From the NCBI GenBank assembly GCA_002733135.1, contig NVUJ01000001.1, positions 62,001 to 126,000 on the forward strand: DNA of 64,000 bases, written 5' to 3'. The notes beneath the pieces were generated by a model. It saw only the letters and a list, made by a program, of their open reading frames with translations. It did not search any database and was not told the origin of the DNA. Numbering within the stretch: position 1 is the stretch's first letter; every line of letters starts with the position of its first letter. The position numbers and the translations under genes are program-made. Positions 29,678 to 39,976 of this stretch are shown one piece after another. Source of the DNA: Cycloclasticus sp. GTDB lineage: Bacteria > Pseudomonadota > Gammaproteobacteria > Methylococcales > Cycloclasticaceae.

Positions 29678-30859
29678 ATGAGAAAAAATATAAAAATTCG
29701 ATGGTTGGGTTTGTTTTTGTGCTCGCTAACGTTGGTATTGCCTATGCAGGTTCAAGCGGAGGTGGTCAATGTTAAAGTAGCCTTTCTAGTAGAACAAACG
29801 CCAACACCTCCGGCGTTATCTAATCTCGACCCAGTGTTGACCGATGTCGGTATTCAAGGCGCGACATTGGGCATTAAAGACAATAATACAACCGGGCAAT
29901 TCACGGGCCACCATTATGACCTGAAGCACGTTGACGTTCCGGTGGGTGAGGACGTAGCTTCTGCCTTTAAACAACTGGTTGATGAAGGTTACGAGTACCT
30001 CATCACGTCGGTACAAGCATCAACACTTGAAAAACTAACGCCACTTGCAACAGCGAACAATGCCCTGTTATTTAATGTGGCAGTAGCAGAAGGTTCGCAA
30101 AGAAATGAACAGTGTGGAGCAAATACCTTTCATATAGCGCCTAGTTATGAAATGAGGGCAGATGCGCTAGCTCAGTTTATGTTGAAAAAACGTTGGAATA
30201 AATGGTTTTTGGTAAAGGGAACAGATGCAGAGGATGATTTTTTTGCAGCGGCACTTAAACGTTCGGCAAAACGTTTCGGACTTAAAATCGTAGAAGAAAA
30301 AAAGTGGACGTTTGATCACGATGCACGCAGAACGGCGCAAGCAGATATTCCTGTTTTCACCCAAGGCGAGGATTACGATGTATTGGTCGTGGCCGATGTG
30401 AAAGGGCTATTTGGAGAGTATTTAGCGATGAATACCTGGTTGCCAAGGCCTATTGCAGGTACACAAGGGATGGTTCCAAGGGCCTGGCATAGAACGCATG
30501 AGCGCTGGGGGGCTGTGCAAATGCAAAACCGTTTTTACAAACAGGCGGGTCGTTGGATGAATGATATCGACTATGCGTCTTGGTTGGCGGTGCGAACCAT
30601 TGGCGAGGCGGTGACTCGTGCAAAAAGTGTCGAGCCCCAAAAGTTAAAAGCCTTCATATTAAGTGAGGAATTCAGCGTCGCAGGTTTTAAAGGCACAAAA
30701 CTCACGTTTAGAACGTGGAACAATCAATTAAGACAGCCCGTTTTATTGGCAACAGCACGGTCAATTGTGTCGGTTATGCCGCATAAAGAATTTTTACATC
30801 CACGTACTTATTTAGATACGCTGGGGTATGATAAGCCAGAATCAAATTGCCACCTCTAA
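29678..30859 (+). CDS. Periplasmic ABC binding protein of the PQQ alcohol-dehydrogenase-associated system
   Basis: After a signal peptide (RKNIKIRWLGLFLCSLTLVLPMQVQA) the protein resembles branched-chain amino-acid type binding proteins (fold type I), with the segments FLVEQTPTPPALSNLDP and WLAVRTIGEAVTR seen in the PQQ-dependent-alcohol-dehydrogenase-associated subfamily. The track start at 29615 is a TTG; the in-frame ATG at 29678 starts directly at the signal peptide. The next three genes follow without gaps. In P. putida a related ABC set (PedA1A2BC) is needed for lanthanide-dependent growth, so a metal-chelate ligand is a reasonable guess. Confidence 0.82.
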   Translation: MRKNIKIRWLGLFLCSLTLVLPMQVQAEVVNVKVAFLVEQTPTPPALSNLDPVLTDVGIQGATLGIKDNNTTGQFTGHHYDLKHVDVPVGEDVASAFKQLVDEGYEYLITSVQASTLEKLTPLATANNALLFNVAVAEGSQRNEQCGANTFHIAPSYEMRADALAQFMLKKRWNKWFLVKGTDAEDDFFAAALKRSAKRFGLKIVEEKKWTFDHDARRTAQADIPVFTQGEDYDVLVVADVKGLFGEYLAMNTWLPRPIAGTQGMVPRAWHRTHERWGAVQMQNRFYKQAGRWMNDIDYASWLAVRTIGEAVTRAKSVEPQKLKAFILSEEFSVAGFKGTKLTFRTWNNQLRQPVLLATARSIVSVMPHKEFLHPRTYLDTLGYDKPESNCHL

Positions 30860-30879
30860 TAGACAGTCAACCAAACAAT

Positions 30880-31842
30880 ATGTTTAAAAATATTATTGCT
30901 GCTTTATGCTTGTCGGCTTTAGCTTCTTTAGCCATTGCTGACACGTTATACATCACCTTAGAAAAAGATAACGCCTTGGCTGTCGTGGATGGTGAGTCAG
31001 GCACGTTGTTGAAAACGGCTCCATTAGGGCAACGCCCACGTGGCATAGCGCTGAGCAAAGATGAAACTCAGTTGTATGTTGCAGCCAGTGATGACGACAC
31101 GATTCAAATTATTGACGTAGCAACATTAAAGGTTGTGGGTGACTTACCGTCGGGCGAAGACCCAGAAACGTTCCGTCTGCATAAAAATGGCAAGTATATT
31201 TATGTATCAAATGAAGACGACGATATCGTGACCGTGATCGACGTTGATAGCAAACAAGCCATTAAAGAAATTGCCGTGGGCGTTGAGCCCGAAGGGATAG
31301 CCGTTAGTGATGATGGAAAATGGGTGGTCAATACCTCAGAAACGACCAATATGGTGCACTGGATTGACCCTGTTTCAAACACAATTAAAGCCAATACGCT
31401 GGTGGACCCACGGCCAAGAGCGGCGGCTTTTTCGACTAATAGCCAGACACTTTATGTGACCTCCGAAATTGCGGGTTCATTATCAAAGTTGAACGTGGCA
31501 TCGACGAAGGTTGAAAGCAAACTGCACTTTAAAATTCAAGGGGTTGATAAAGAACTCATTCAGCCAGTTGGTGTGTTGGTTCACCCTAACGATAAGTTAT
31601 TGTTTGTGGCATTAGGCCCAGCGAACCGCGTGGCCGTCGTGAATATGGAGACGTTTGAGGTAGAAAAATATTTATTAGTTGGGCAGCGGGTATGGAACTT
31701 AGCGTTTTCACCTGATTTAAAGCGTTTATACACAACGAATGGTGTCAGCAACGATATCTCTATTATTGATGTGGATGATTTGAAAGTAACCAAATCTGTT
31801 CGTGTTGGTCATTACCCTTGGGGCATTGTCGTTAAAAAATGA
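30880..31842 (+). CDS. YVTN beta-propeller protein of the PQQ-associated system
   Basis: The mature protein consists of repeated beta-propeller blades of the YVTN kind (LYVAASDDDTIQIID, YIYVSNEDDDIVTVID, LFVALGPANRVAVVN, LYTTNGVSNDISIID). A signal peptide, MFKNIIAALCLSALASLAIA, places it in the periplasm. The ATG at 30880 is chosen over the TTG ORF start at 30847 because it begins the signal peptide. Its stop overlaps the ATPase start (ATGA). Homologues are found next to PQQ-dependent dehydrogenases; the role may be to present a substrate or metal to the transporter. Confidence 0.85.
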   Translation: MFKNIIAALCLSALASLAIADTLYITLEKDNALAVVDGESGTLLKTAPLGQRPRGIALSKDETQLYVAASDDDTIQIIDVATLKVVGDLPSGEDPETFRLHKNGKYIYVSNEDDDIVTVIDVDSKQAIKEIAVGVEPEGIAVSDDGKWVVNTSETTNMVHWIDPVSNTIKANTLVDPRPRAAAFSTNSQTLYVTSEIAGSLSKLNVASTKVESKLHFKIQGVDKELIQPVGVLVHPNDKLLFVALGPANRVAVVNMETFEVEKYLLVGQRVWNLAFSPDLKRLYTTNGVSNDISIIDVDDLKVTKSVRVGHYPWGIVVKK

Positions 31843-32570
31843 GTACAACACTCGCAGTACAAACGCTCAGCTACGCGTACGGCAATAAAGCCGCGTTAAA
31901 AAATATCGACTTTACGATTTCTAAAGGCGAATGCACCATATTGTTGGGCCCCAACGGTGCGGGTAAAACGACGTTGTTTTCACTCATTACTCATTTATAC
32001 GATAGTCGAGACGGTCAAATATTGATTAATAGCCTCGATATTAAAAAGCAGTCTTGCGAGGCATTGGCTAATTTAGGTGTGGTGTTTCAGCAAACTACCT
32101 TAGATATGGATTTAAGCGTGTTGCAGAATCTGCATTATCATTCCTCTTTGCACGGTATGACGCGTAAAACGGCGGCTGCTCGTATTGAAGAAGAGCTTGA
32201 GCGTCAAGGTATGTTAGAACGCCAGCACGAAAAGGTTCGACAGCTCAACGGTGGGCATCGCCGACGCGTAGAAATTGCAAGAGCGTTGCTGCATAAGCCT
32301 TCATTACTGTTGCTGGATGAACCTACCGTTGGTTTGGATGTGCCTAGTCGTAAAGGTATCGTTGATCACGTGCATACCTTATGTAAGAACGATGGCTTAT
32401 CGGTATTATGGGCAACGCATTTAATCGATGAGATCCATCCGTCAGATCAGATGATAGTACTGCACCAAGGCGAGATTAAGGCGCAAGGGTCTGTAAACGA
32501 GGTATGTGACGGTGACTCTACGGATGATATTGCACAGACCTTTAAACAATTAACGGTTGCTAAAGCATGA
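31839..32570 (+). CDS. ABC ATPase of the PQQ-associated system
   Basis: The 243-residue ATPase has Walker A LGPNGAGKTT, Walker B LLLLDEPTVGLD and the H-loop ATHLIDE. The signature motif reads LNGGHRRRVE instead of LSGGQ, a departure that seems typical of the exporter-like PQQ-associated ATPases. It is coupled to the YVTN gene upstream and the permease downstream by 4-base overlaps. Partner choice points to an ABC-2 type transporter. Confidence 0.88.
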   Translation: MSTTLAVQTLSYAYGNKAALKNIDFTISKGECTILLGPNGAGKTTLFSLITHLYDSRDGQILINSLDIKKQSCEALANLGVVFQQTTLDMDLSVLQNLHYHSSLHGMTRKTAAARIEEELERQGMLERQHEKVRQLNGGHRRRVEIARALLHKPSLLLLDEPTVGLDVPSRKGIVDHVHTLCKNDGLSVLWATHLIDEIHPSDQMIVLHQGEIKAQGSVNEVCDGDSTDDIAQTFKQLTVAKA

Positions 32571-33376
32571 AACTTGCGCATGGCATCATCGCCCTAAAAG
32601 GCATTATTAAACGTGAGTTGTGGCGTTTTTTACGCCAACGGGAGCGATTTATCGCATCGTTAGTTCGTCCGTTAGTTTGGTTGTTTGTGTTTGCTGCGGG
32701 CTTTCGATCTACTTTGGGTATCGCCATTATTCCACCGTATGAAACCTATATTTTGTACGAGGTGTATATCGCCGCCGGTCTGATTGGCATGATTCAGTTG
32801 TTTAATGGCATGCAAAGTTCCCTTTCGATGGTGTATGACCGTGAAATGGGCAGTATGAAGACTTTGCTGGTTAGCCCATTGCCGCGTTGGTTTTTGCTAA
32901 CGGGTAAATTATTGGCGGGTACGTTCGTGTCTATCATGCAGGCTTATGCGTTTTTGCTGATTGCTTGGTTTTATGATATTCAAGCACCGTGGTTAGGTTA
33001 TGTGACCTTGTTACCTGCTTTAATACTGGCAGGGCTGATGTTAGGTGCATTGGGTATGTTGCTATCGTCATTTATTAAGCAACTAGAAAACTTTGCGGGC
33101 GTGATGAATTTCGTTATTTTCCCGATGTTCTTTATGTCCACGGCGTTATACCCGCTATGGAAAATTAAGGAATCCAGCGAGTTACTTCATACCTTGGCAA
33201 GTTATAACCCCTTTTCACAAGCGGTTGAGTTAATTAGGTTTGCATTGTATGGGCAGTTTAATTTGTATGCTTTTTTATACACTTTAGCGGCATTTGTCAT
33301 TTTTATGGCAGTAGCAGTTTGGGGCTATAACCCATCAAAAGGCATGATGGTTAAAAAAGGTGGCGGTCCAAGCTAA
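32567..33376 (+). CDS. ABC-2 type permease of the PQQ-associated system
   Basis: The 269 residues form about six membrane segments with the ABC-2 domain ([43 protein letters not shown]). This permease type usually exports, yet the operon also encodes a periplasmic binding protein. It starts in the ATPase stop (ATGA). The family is known from PQQ-dependent alcohol-dehydrogenase loci, but no such dehydrogenase is in this window. Confidence 0.88.
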   Translation: MKLAHGIIALKGIIKRELWRFLRQRERFIASLVRPLVWLFVFAAGFRSTLGIAIIPPYETYILYEVYIAAGLIGMIQLFNGMQSSLSMVYDREMGSMKTLLVSPLPRWFLLTGKLLAGTFVSIMQAYAFLLIAWFYDIQAPWLGYVTLLPALILAGLMLGALGMLLSSFIKQLENFAGVMNFVIFPMFFMSTALYPLWKIKESSELLHTLASYNPFSQAVELIRFALYGQFNLYAFLYTLAAFVIFMAVAVWGYNPSKGMMVKKGGGPS

Positions 33377-33405
33377 CAGCAGCTTGTGGTAAAATTAAAC
33401 ACAAT

Positions 33406-34779
33406 ATGACAAAGAAATTATTTATACGCACGTACGGCTGTCAGATGAATGAATATGATTCTGAAAAAATGGCCGATGTGCTCGCTCAATCAGATGATTT
33501 AGAACTCACGGATAATGAAAAAGAGGCCGATGTGTTGCTGCTGAATACCTGCTCAATTCGTGAAAAGGCACAAGAACGTGTATTTCATCAATTAGGCCGC
33601 TGGCGTCCATTGAAAGAAAAAAATCCTGATTTACTTATCGGCGTGGGTGGATGTGTGGCGAGCCAAGAAGGCAAGGTCATTCGTCGCAGAGCACCCTATG
33701 TTGACGTGGTGTTTGGCCCACAAACGTTGCACCGTTTGCCAGCGATGCTGAAAGAAGCGCAACACAAGAAAAAACTGGTGATGGATATCTCATTTCCAGA
33801 AATTGAAAAGTTTGATAATTTACCAGAACCGCGAGCGGAAGGCCCTAAAGCGTTCGTGTCTGTGATGGAAGGTTGCAGTAAATATTGCACATTCTGTGTG
33901 GTGCCTTATACGCGTGGAGAAGAAGTCAGTCGCCCATTAGACGATGTGATTGCAGAAGTATCCAGTTTAGCTGCGCAAGGTGTTCGAGAAGTGAATTTAC
34001 TGGGTCAAAACGTTAATGCGTATTGTGGTGAAATGACCGATGGCGATATTTCAGATTTTGCTTTGTTGCTGCACTATGTTGCGGCTATTGATGGTATAGA
34101 CCGTATTCGTTACACCACGTCCCACCCTAAAGAGTTTTCCGACAGTTTGATTCAAGCGTATGAAGATATTCCCGAATTGGTGAACCACCTTCATTTGCCA
34201 GTGCAAAGTGGTAGTAATAACGTATTAGCAAGGATGAAGCGTGGGCATGAGATTGACGACTATATTGAAAAGCTTAACAGGCTTAAAAAGATTCGCCCTG
34301 ATATGAGTTTTTCATCGGATTTTATTATTGGTTTTCCACAAGAAACAGATGATGAATTTGAAGATACGATTAAGCTGATAAAAAAAATCGGTTTTGATTT
34401 TTCATTTAGCTTTATCTTCAGTGCGCGCCCCGGTACACCAGCGGCGGATATGCCTGATGGTGTTGATATGACCGTCAAAAAAGGGCGTTTAGAGCGTTTA
34501 CAGGTGCTGATTAAGCAACAGGCCGCGGCGATTTCAGCAAGTATGATTGGTACAACGCAAACAATATTAGTGGAAGGCGAATCAAAGAAAAATTCTTTAC
34601 AGATGATGGGGCGAACAGAAAATAACCGCATCGTTAACTTTGCTGGCCACCATAAGTTGGTAGGGCAATTTGTAGATGTACTCATTGTAGAAGCACAACC
34701 AAACTCACTACGTGGGCGAGTCATAAAAACGAATATAAAAACAGAGCAACCGGGTTATGAGAGGCAGTCAGCTTCCTAA
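33406..34779 (+). CDS. miaB: tRNA-2-methylthio-N6-dimethylallyladenosine synthase
   Basis: MiaB is a radical-SAM methylthiotransferase that adds the 2-methylthio group to i6A37 in tRNAs reading UNN codons. The 457 residues have the N-terminal UPF0004 domain ([36 protein letters not shown]), the radical-SAM CxxxCxxC (CSKYCTFC) and a C-terminal TRAM domain. It heads the conserved miaB-phoH-ybeY-corC-lnt run, 29 bases after the ABC permease. Confidence 0.97.
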   Translation: MTKKLFIRTYGCQMNEYDSEKMADVLAQSDDLELTDNEKEADVLLLNTCSIREKAQERVFHQLGRWRPLKEKNPDLLIGVGGCVASQEGKVIRRRAPYVDVVFGPQTLHRLPAMLKEAQHKKKLVMDISFPEIEKFDNLPEPRAEGPKAFVSVMEGCSKYCTFCVVPYTRGEEVSRPLDDVIAEVSSLAAQGVREVNLLGQNVNAYCGEMTDGDISDFALLLHYVAAIDGIDRIRYTTSHPKEFSDSLIQAYEDIPELVNHLHLPVQSGSNNVLARMKRGHEIDDYIEKLNRLKKIRPDMSFSSDFIIGFPQETDDEFEDTIKLIKKIGFDFSFSFIFSARPGTPAADMPDGVDMTVKKGRLERLQVLIKQQAAAISASMIGTTQTILVEGESKKNSLQMMGRTENNRIVNFAGHHKLVGQFVDVLIVEAQPNSLRGRVIKTNIKTEQPGYERQSAS

Positions 34780-35740
34780 ATTGAACACTCTACAAACAAC
34801 CCTAGACGTTAATTTAACCCCTGCCGATAATGCGCGTTTAGCGAATTTGTGTGGGCAATTTAACGAGCATCTTAAGCAGTTAGAGCAACGTTTAGATGTC
34901 GATATTAAAAATCGTGGTAATCACTTTAGTATCAGTGGTGCTGCAGAGCGCGTGACCTCTGCGGTGACTGCATTGAAAGATATGTACCAAAGTACGGAAA
35001 CTGATCAATTAACGCCTGAAAAGGTACATTTATTGATGCAAGAAACACAGATGCCTGCACCATCAATGGATATAAATGATACGCGTGTTATTAACACACG
35101 TAAAAAAATGATTAAGCCACGTGGTGGCAATCAACAATCTTACGTGGCGAGTATTCCAAAAAATGACATTGTATTTGGTATCGGCCCTGCAGGTACGGGT
35201 AAAACGTATCTCGCGGTTGCTTGTGCAGTAGAGGCATTGGAGTCGGAAAAGGTAGCTAGAATTATTCTCGCTAGACCGGCTGTTGAAGCGGGTGAAAGAC
35301 TCGGTTTTTTGCCTGGTGATTTGAGCGAAAAAATTAATCCGTATTTGCGACCGTTATACGACGCCTTATATGAAATGCTAGGTGTTGAACGCGTTGAGAA
35401 AATGATCGAAAAAAATATTATTGAAATTGCACCGCTGGCCTTTATGCGCGGGCGCACACTCAGTGATGCGTTTATTATTTTAGATGAAGCGCAAAATACC
35501 ACGCCAGAACAAATTAAAATGTTCTTAACGCGCATTGGATATGGTTCCACGGTGGTTGTAACGGGCGATATTACTCAAATTGATTTACCCGGCCATACTG
35601 AATCAGGTTTAAAAAAGGTGATGAAGCTATTACGAAACATTTCGGGCATCAGTTTTACTGAATTTAAAAAAAGTGATGTGGTACGTCACCCAATTGTTCA
35701 AAAAATTGTTTCCGCCTATGAAAAAAACGGCGAAGTATGA
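34757..35740 (+). CDS. ybeZ: PhoH-like ATPase
   Basis: YbeZ is a PhoH-family NTPase that associates with the YbeY endoribonuclease. The 327 residues contain an N-terminal KH-like region (about 1-75), Walker [13 protein letters not shown], and Walker [22 protein letters not shown]. The ATG overlaps miaB by 23 bases; the ybeY start overlaps its stop. The operon context is standard for gammaproteobacteria. Confidence 0.94.
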   Translation: MRGSQLPKLNTLQTTLDVNLTPADNARLANLCGQFNEHLKQLEQRLDVDIKNRGNHFSISGAAERVTSAVTALKDMYQSTETDQLTPEKVHLLMQETQMPAPSMDINDTRVINTRKKMIKPRGGNQQSYVASIPKNDIVFGIGPAGTGKTYLAVACAVEALESEKVARIILARPAVEAGERLGFLPGDLSEKINPYLRPLYDALYEMLGVERVEKMIEKNIIEIAPLAFMRGRTLSDAFIILDEAQNTTPEQIKMFLTRIGYGSTVVVTGDITQIDLPGHTESGLKKVMKLLRNISGISFTEFKKSDVVRHPIVQKIVSAYEKNGEV

Positions 35741-36198
35741 GTGTGGACATACAGATAGCGAGTGACCTGCCGAGCTTACCCACCAGTGAAGATATTAGTA
35801 GCTGGGTTAGTTTGGCAACACAGCAACGAAAAGATGCTGAGGTGTTAATCAGGTTAGTGGATGACTCGGAGTCAGCCGAGTTAAACCAAGCGTATAGGCA
35901 AAAACAAGGCTCAACCAATGTGTTGAGTTTTCCCTTTGAACGGCCAGAAGGCTTGCCAGCAGACGCATTAACAGAAGATGTTTTAGGTGACTTGGTCATT
36001 TGTGCGCCAGTGGTCGAAAAAGAAGCCAAGCTGCAAGGTAAAGATGTTCAGTCACATTGGGCACATATGATTATTCATGGCTGTTTGCATCTACAGGGTT
36101 ATGATCACATTGACGCACCAGATAGAGAAACAATGGAAGCTTTAGAAATACAATTACTTAGTAGTATCAATATCAACAACCCATATGAAATTCAATGA
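35737..36198 (+). CDS. ybeY: Endoribonuclease YbeY
   Basis: YbeY is a zinc-dependent RNase acting in 16S rRNA 3' maturation and ribosome quality control. The 153 residues include TNVLSFPFE and the metal-binding HMIIHGCLHLQGYDH, a close match to the family H.xLHL.GYDH motif. It overlaps ybeZ and corC by 4 bases each. Confidence 0.95.
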   Translation: MSVDIQIASDLPSLPTSEDISSWVSLATQQRKDAEVLIRLVDDSESAELNQAYRQKQGSTNVLSFPFERPEGLPADALTEDVLGDLVICAPVVEKEAKLQGKDVQSHWAHMIIHGCLHLQGYDHIDAPDRETMEALEIQLLSSININNPYEIQ

Positions 36199-37049
36199 GC
36201 CAAGCACAAGGCGATAAAGGCAATAACCGCACTTGGATTGAACGCCTTGGGCATGCGCTAATCGGTGAGCCACAAGACCGCGAAGACTTGGTTCAATTAA
36301 TGCGTGACGCTGAAAAGCGGCAGTTGTTGGGCCAAGATGCTTTGGCGATGATCGAAGGCGTGTTGCAAGTCTCTGAGTTACAAGTGCGCGACATCATGAT
36401 TCCACGTTCGCAAATTGTATTTATTTTCAAAGATGCCGATTTAAAAGACATTTACCCCTGTGTGATTGAGTCATCACACTCACGTTTCCCAGTTCAGGAC
36501 CCTGAAACGTCGCAGGTCGCAGGTATCCTTTTGGCTAAAGATTTGTTGAGCTATGCGATTAGTGAGAAAGAGCTAAAGTTTGATGTTAGAGACGTGATGC
36601 GCCCAGCCATTTTTGTGCCTGAAAGCAAACGCTTAAATATTATGTTGCATGAATTTCGCGCTAACCGGAATCATATGGCGATTGTCATTGATGAATATGG
36701 TTCTGTTGCTGGTTTAATTACCATTGAAGATGTATTAGAACAAATTGTGGGTGAAATTGAAGATGAGCACGATTTTGAAGAAGAAGCTTTTATTCTTCAG
36801 CGCAGTGAGCATGAATACAATATCAAAGCATTAACGGATATTGATGATTTTAATGCCCACTTCAACACGCATTATTCAAGCGATGAGTTCGACACGGTGG
36901 CTGGCTTAGTTATAAAGAGCTTTGGACACGTACCTCAAAGTGGTGAAACCACGCAAATGGACCAATTTATATTTGAAGTCCTTAGGGCTGACAATCGCCG
37001 TGTGCATTTATTGCGTATGAAGATAGTGGCCAAAGATGCTGAAAAATAA
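36195..37049 (+). CDS. corC: CorC/YbeX CBS-domain protein
   Basis: The 284-residue protein has two CBS domains (VRDIMIPRSQIV at about 68 and VRDVMRPAIFVPESKRL further on) and the C-terminal CorC/HlyC transporter-associated domain (DFNAHFNTHYSSDEFDTVAGL). It lacks membrane segments. It is linked to magnesium/cobalt efflux by name and, through its ybeY neighbour, to ribosome or heat-shock physiology. Confidence 0.93.
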   Translation: MSQAQGDKGNNRTWIERLGHALIGEPQDREDLVQLMRDAEKRQLLGQDALAMIEGVLQVSELQVRDIMIPRSQIVFIFKDADLKDIYPCVIESSHSRFPVQDPETSQVAGILLAKDLLSYAISEKELKFDVRDVMRPAIFVPESKRLNIMLHEFRANRNHMAIVIDEYGSVAGLITIEDVLEQIVGEIEDEHDFEEEAFILQRSEHEYNIKALTDIDDFNAHFNTHYSSDEFDTVAGLVIKSFGHVPQSGETTQMDQFIFEVLRADNRRVHLLRMKIVAKDAEK

Positions 37050-37071
37050 TTACTAAGGACGGCCTATCTAG

Positions 37072-38577
37072 ATGTTGTCTGAACAGCTAACTCGACACAA
37101 GTCTAACATTTTCGGTTTACTGTCAGGCGCACTGCTGCCGTTTGCTTTTGCACCTTATGACTACCCAATCATAGCGGTACTTTCTCTTCTGTTGTTTTTA
37201 CTGATTCTTCGCCAGCTAGCGCCAATGAAAGCAGCAGTCGCGGGTTATGCGTTCGGCTTGGGGTATTTTGGCCACGGCGTGTATTGGGTGTATTTCAGCA
37301 TTCACCATTTTGGCCATGCGCCTTTATGGCTAGCGGTTATCATTATGCTAGGTATGGTGGCTATATTGGCTTTGTATATGGGGTTGCTTGCTTACCTACT
37401 AAACAGGTTTTTCCTCGATGATAGTGTTACTCGCTATCTTTTGGCTTTCCCTAGTTTATGGCTTGGGTTAGAAGCACTACGTGGCGTTTTATTTACCGGC
37501 TTTCCTTGGCTTTCGTTAGGTTATAGCCAAATTGATACATGGCTATCGGGTTGGGCACCCATTGTTGGCGTGCTGGGCGTTTCATGGGTTACTGCATTAA
37601 CAGCGGGCAGCTTAGCTTCTGCGCTAAATTGTTCAAAGTTCAGTGCAAAAATCAGTGTAGTTATTTTCGCGGTTTTATTTTGGTTAGCGGGCTGGGGCTT
37701 AACGACAGTCTCTTGGGTTGAACCCGCGGGGAAAACCATTAACGTTGCTTTATTACAGGGTAATGTGCCGCAAGAAATTAAATGGCTCAGGTCGTTTCAG
37801 CGTATTAATAACAACATCTATAAAAAAATGACAAAACAACAGAGTGACGTTGATTTGATTGTTTGGCCAGAAACATCCATACCTGCTTTTTATCACGGCG
37901 TAAAAGATTCTTTAATCGCTGAGCTACGCCAACAAGCGGTAGAACGTAAGGCTGATATTATCGTTGGCTTGCCTGTTATGCGTGATGGCACACATGGGTA
38001 CTTCAATGGCTTACACAGTGTTCAATACCCAGATAGCTTTTACCTAAAAAGGCACTTGGTTCCGTTGGGTGAATATATGCCACTAAAACCACTATCAACG
38101 TTTATTCTAGATTTTCTTAAAATTCCACTGTCAGACTTTAGTGCTGGAGGTGATAATCAGCCTTTATTAAAAGGCGCAGGTTACCCATTTGCATCTTCTA
38201 TTTGCTACGAAGACGTGTTCCAACAATCTTCAATAGACGGTTTACCTGAGGCAGCATATTTGATTAACGTCAGCAATGACACTTGGTTCGGTGATACGAT
38301 TGCACCGTATCAGCACCTGCAAATGGCAAGAATGCGTGCCTTAGAAAGTGGTCGATATTTGCTAAGAGCAACCAACACGGGGCTAACAGCTATTGTTGAC
38401 TCATTAGGCCAAATTATAAAACAAGCGCCAATGTTCAAGCGCTTTTCTTTAAAAGGATACATTATACCACTCAAGGGAGAAACGCCCTTTGTAAAAGGAG
38501 GTTGGTGGTGTATTTTTGTGTTTGCAGCTGTTATGGTTTTGGTTAGTTTTATGATGCGTAATAAAAGGGTTAAGTGA
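37072..38577 (+). CDS. lnt: Apolipoprotein N-acyltransferase
   Basis: Lnt adds the third acyl chain to lipoproteins in the inner membrane. The 501 residues have about six N-terminal membrane helices and then a nitrilase-like periplasmic domain with the catalytic triad: Glu in WPETSIP, Lys near FYLKRHLVPLGEY and Cys in SICYEDVF. It ends the miaB-lnt run. The DUF1329 gene starts within its stop (TGATG). Confidence 0.96.
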   Translation: MLSEQLTRHKSNIFGLLSGALLPFAFAPYDYPIIAVLSLLLFLLILRQLAPMKAAVAGYAFGLGYFGHGVYWVYFSIHHFGHAPLWLAVIIMLGMVAILALYMGLLAYLLNRFFLDDSVTRYLLAFPSLWLGLEALRGVLFTGFPWLSLGYSQIDTWLSGWAPIVGVLGVSWVTALTAGSLASALNCSKFSAKISVVIFAVLFWLAGWGLTTVSWVEPAGKTINVALLQGNVPQEIKWLRSFQRINNNIYKKMTKQQSDVDLIVWPETSIPAFYHGVKDSLIAELRQQAVERKADIIVGLPVMRDGTHGYFNGLHSVQYPDSFYLKRHLVPLGEYMPLKPLSTFILDFLKIPLSDFSAGGDNQPLLKGAGYPFASSICYEDVFQQSSIDGLPEAAYLINVSNDTWFGDTIAPYQHLQMARMRALESGRYLLRATNTGLTAIVDSLGQIIKQAPMFKRFSLKGYIIPLKGETPFVKGGWWCIFVFAAVMVLVSFMMRNKRVK

Positions 38578-39971
38578 TGCTGAAAAAAACATTGGTGTTG
38601 TTACTACTCGTTTTGGCAGGAAATGTTCAAGCAAATCGTGCGATAGATAATTGGACAGAGTTTGCGCAACAAACGGGCAAGAGTGGACATAAGGCGTGGC
38701 TAGCTGCGATTAGTGACCCTAGAGCCGTTAAATTGGCTGAACGTTGGAAAGAATTGCGTGGTTTTGATGCATACGACGCCATTGCTAAATATTCGGTGCC
38801 AGAGGCGTTAAAGCCAGGCCTTGTGGTCAACAAGGAAAATATTCAGCAACACTCTTGGTTGAAAGATTACTTACCACGAGACTATATTAAAAGTATCGCT
38901 GGCGATAATGGGTTCGTTAGAGAAATTACGATTGTTCCTACTAATACTTATTATATGAACGAAGGGGTATTAAATGCGACGCTAGCGATACAGGGAAAGG
39001 GGCTAACGCCAACAACAAATGAGCATAGTACCTTGGTTAACCCAGATGGCTCTGCTACGCTGCTCAATGATGAAACAGCGAGTGCTATCCCTTATTTAAA
39101 CCCTAAAAATGGTTTAGAGCTAAATTGGTCATTTATTGCTCATGGCGTGGGAACTGAAACATTAATTTTTGATCCGATGATTTCAAATTCATGTGATGGG
39201 AATGGTAGTTTAGATGTTCAATACACAGGGTTAATTTGGTGGCAAAAATTTCATGGCCGCCAAACGATTGAACCGTTGGGTAGTGTTGAAGATAAAGATG
39301 ATTTGATTGAAGGCGGTTCGTTGTTTGTGGTGTCACCCAACGACGTGCATGGTATTGCGGCGGTACGGCAGCGTGCTGCTGTAGGTAATAAGAGTGATGA
39401 CTTTAAAATTTTCATTCCCAGTATGCGTCGCACACGAATTTTATCGGGAAATGATGCGCAAGACCCGATGTATTATGGGCTTGAAATTACCTGGGATGAT
39501 TGGCGCGCCTATTGGGCAAAAACAGATACTAAAACGTTCGAATACAAATTATTGGGTGAGCGCTTAATATTGGCCTCACCAGAAACGGGTTATATTTATC
39601 GCTCAGCAACGATGGATGAAAGTCAATGCGCTTGGACCAATATGGAAATGGAGTTACGCCCTGTTTGGGTGCTAGAAATTACCGATAAAAATGGTCAATA
39701 TCAATATAAAAAACGTACTTTATATATTGACCAAGAAATGTATTACGCGCAGTTTCAAGAAATGTCTGACCAGCGAGGTATGCCCTATAGAACCTGGGAT
39801 GATAGCCGTTCTTGGCGGCCTTTTGATGGTGATGCGCAATGGGATCACATCACTATTCACAACGAATTTAATAACCGTTTAAATATTATTACGGTAACGC
39901 CGGATTGGGATGAACGTGGCGAAAAAGTAACGGAAGAATACTTTGACGTTGATCAGCTAAGGGATCTATAA
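38577..39971 (+). CDS. DUF1329 protein, exported, linked to hydrophobic-substrate use
   Basis: The protein opens with signal peptide MLKKTLVLLLLVLAGNVQA, then a DUF1329-type body (464 residues) with NPKNGLELNWSF, RRTRILSGNDAQDPMYYGLEITWDDW and a C-terminal REYF-like EEYFDVDQLRDL. DUF1329 proteins resemble outer-membrane lipoprotein-sorting (LolA/LolB-like) folds and often occur near aromatic or alkane degradation genes; the role is unproven. The ATG at 38577 is preferred to the GTG at 38574. It is convergent with the XylA-like gene, only 5 bases apart. Confidence 0.8.
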   Translation: MLKKTLVLLLLVLAGNVQANRAIDNWTEFAQQTGKSGHKAWLAAISDPRAVKLAERWKELRGFDAYDAIAKYSVPEALKPGLVVNKENIQQHSWLKDYLPRDYIKSIAGDNGFVREITIVPTNTYYMNEGVLNATLAIQGKGLTPTTNEHSTLVNPDGSATLLNDETASAIPYLNPKNGLELNWSFIAHGVGTETLIFDPMISNSCDGNGSLDVQYTGLIWWQKFHGRQTIEPLGSVEDKDDLIEGGSLFVVSPNDVHGIAAVRQRAAVGNKSDDFKIFIPSMRRTRILSGNDAQDPMYYGLEITWDDWRAYWAKTDTKTFEYKLLGERLILASPETGYIYRSATMDESQCAWTNMEMELRPVWVLEITDKNGQYQYKKRTLYIDQEMYYAQFQEMSDQRGMPYRTWDDSRSWRPFDGDAQWDHITIHNEFNNRLNIITVTPDWDERGEKVTEEYFDVDQLRDL

Positions 39972-39976
39972 ATTTC

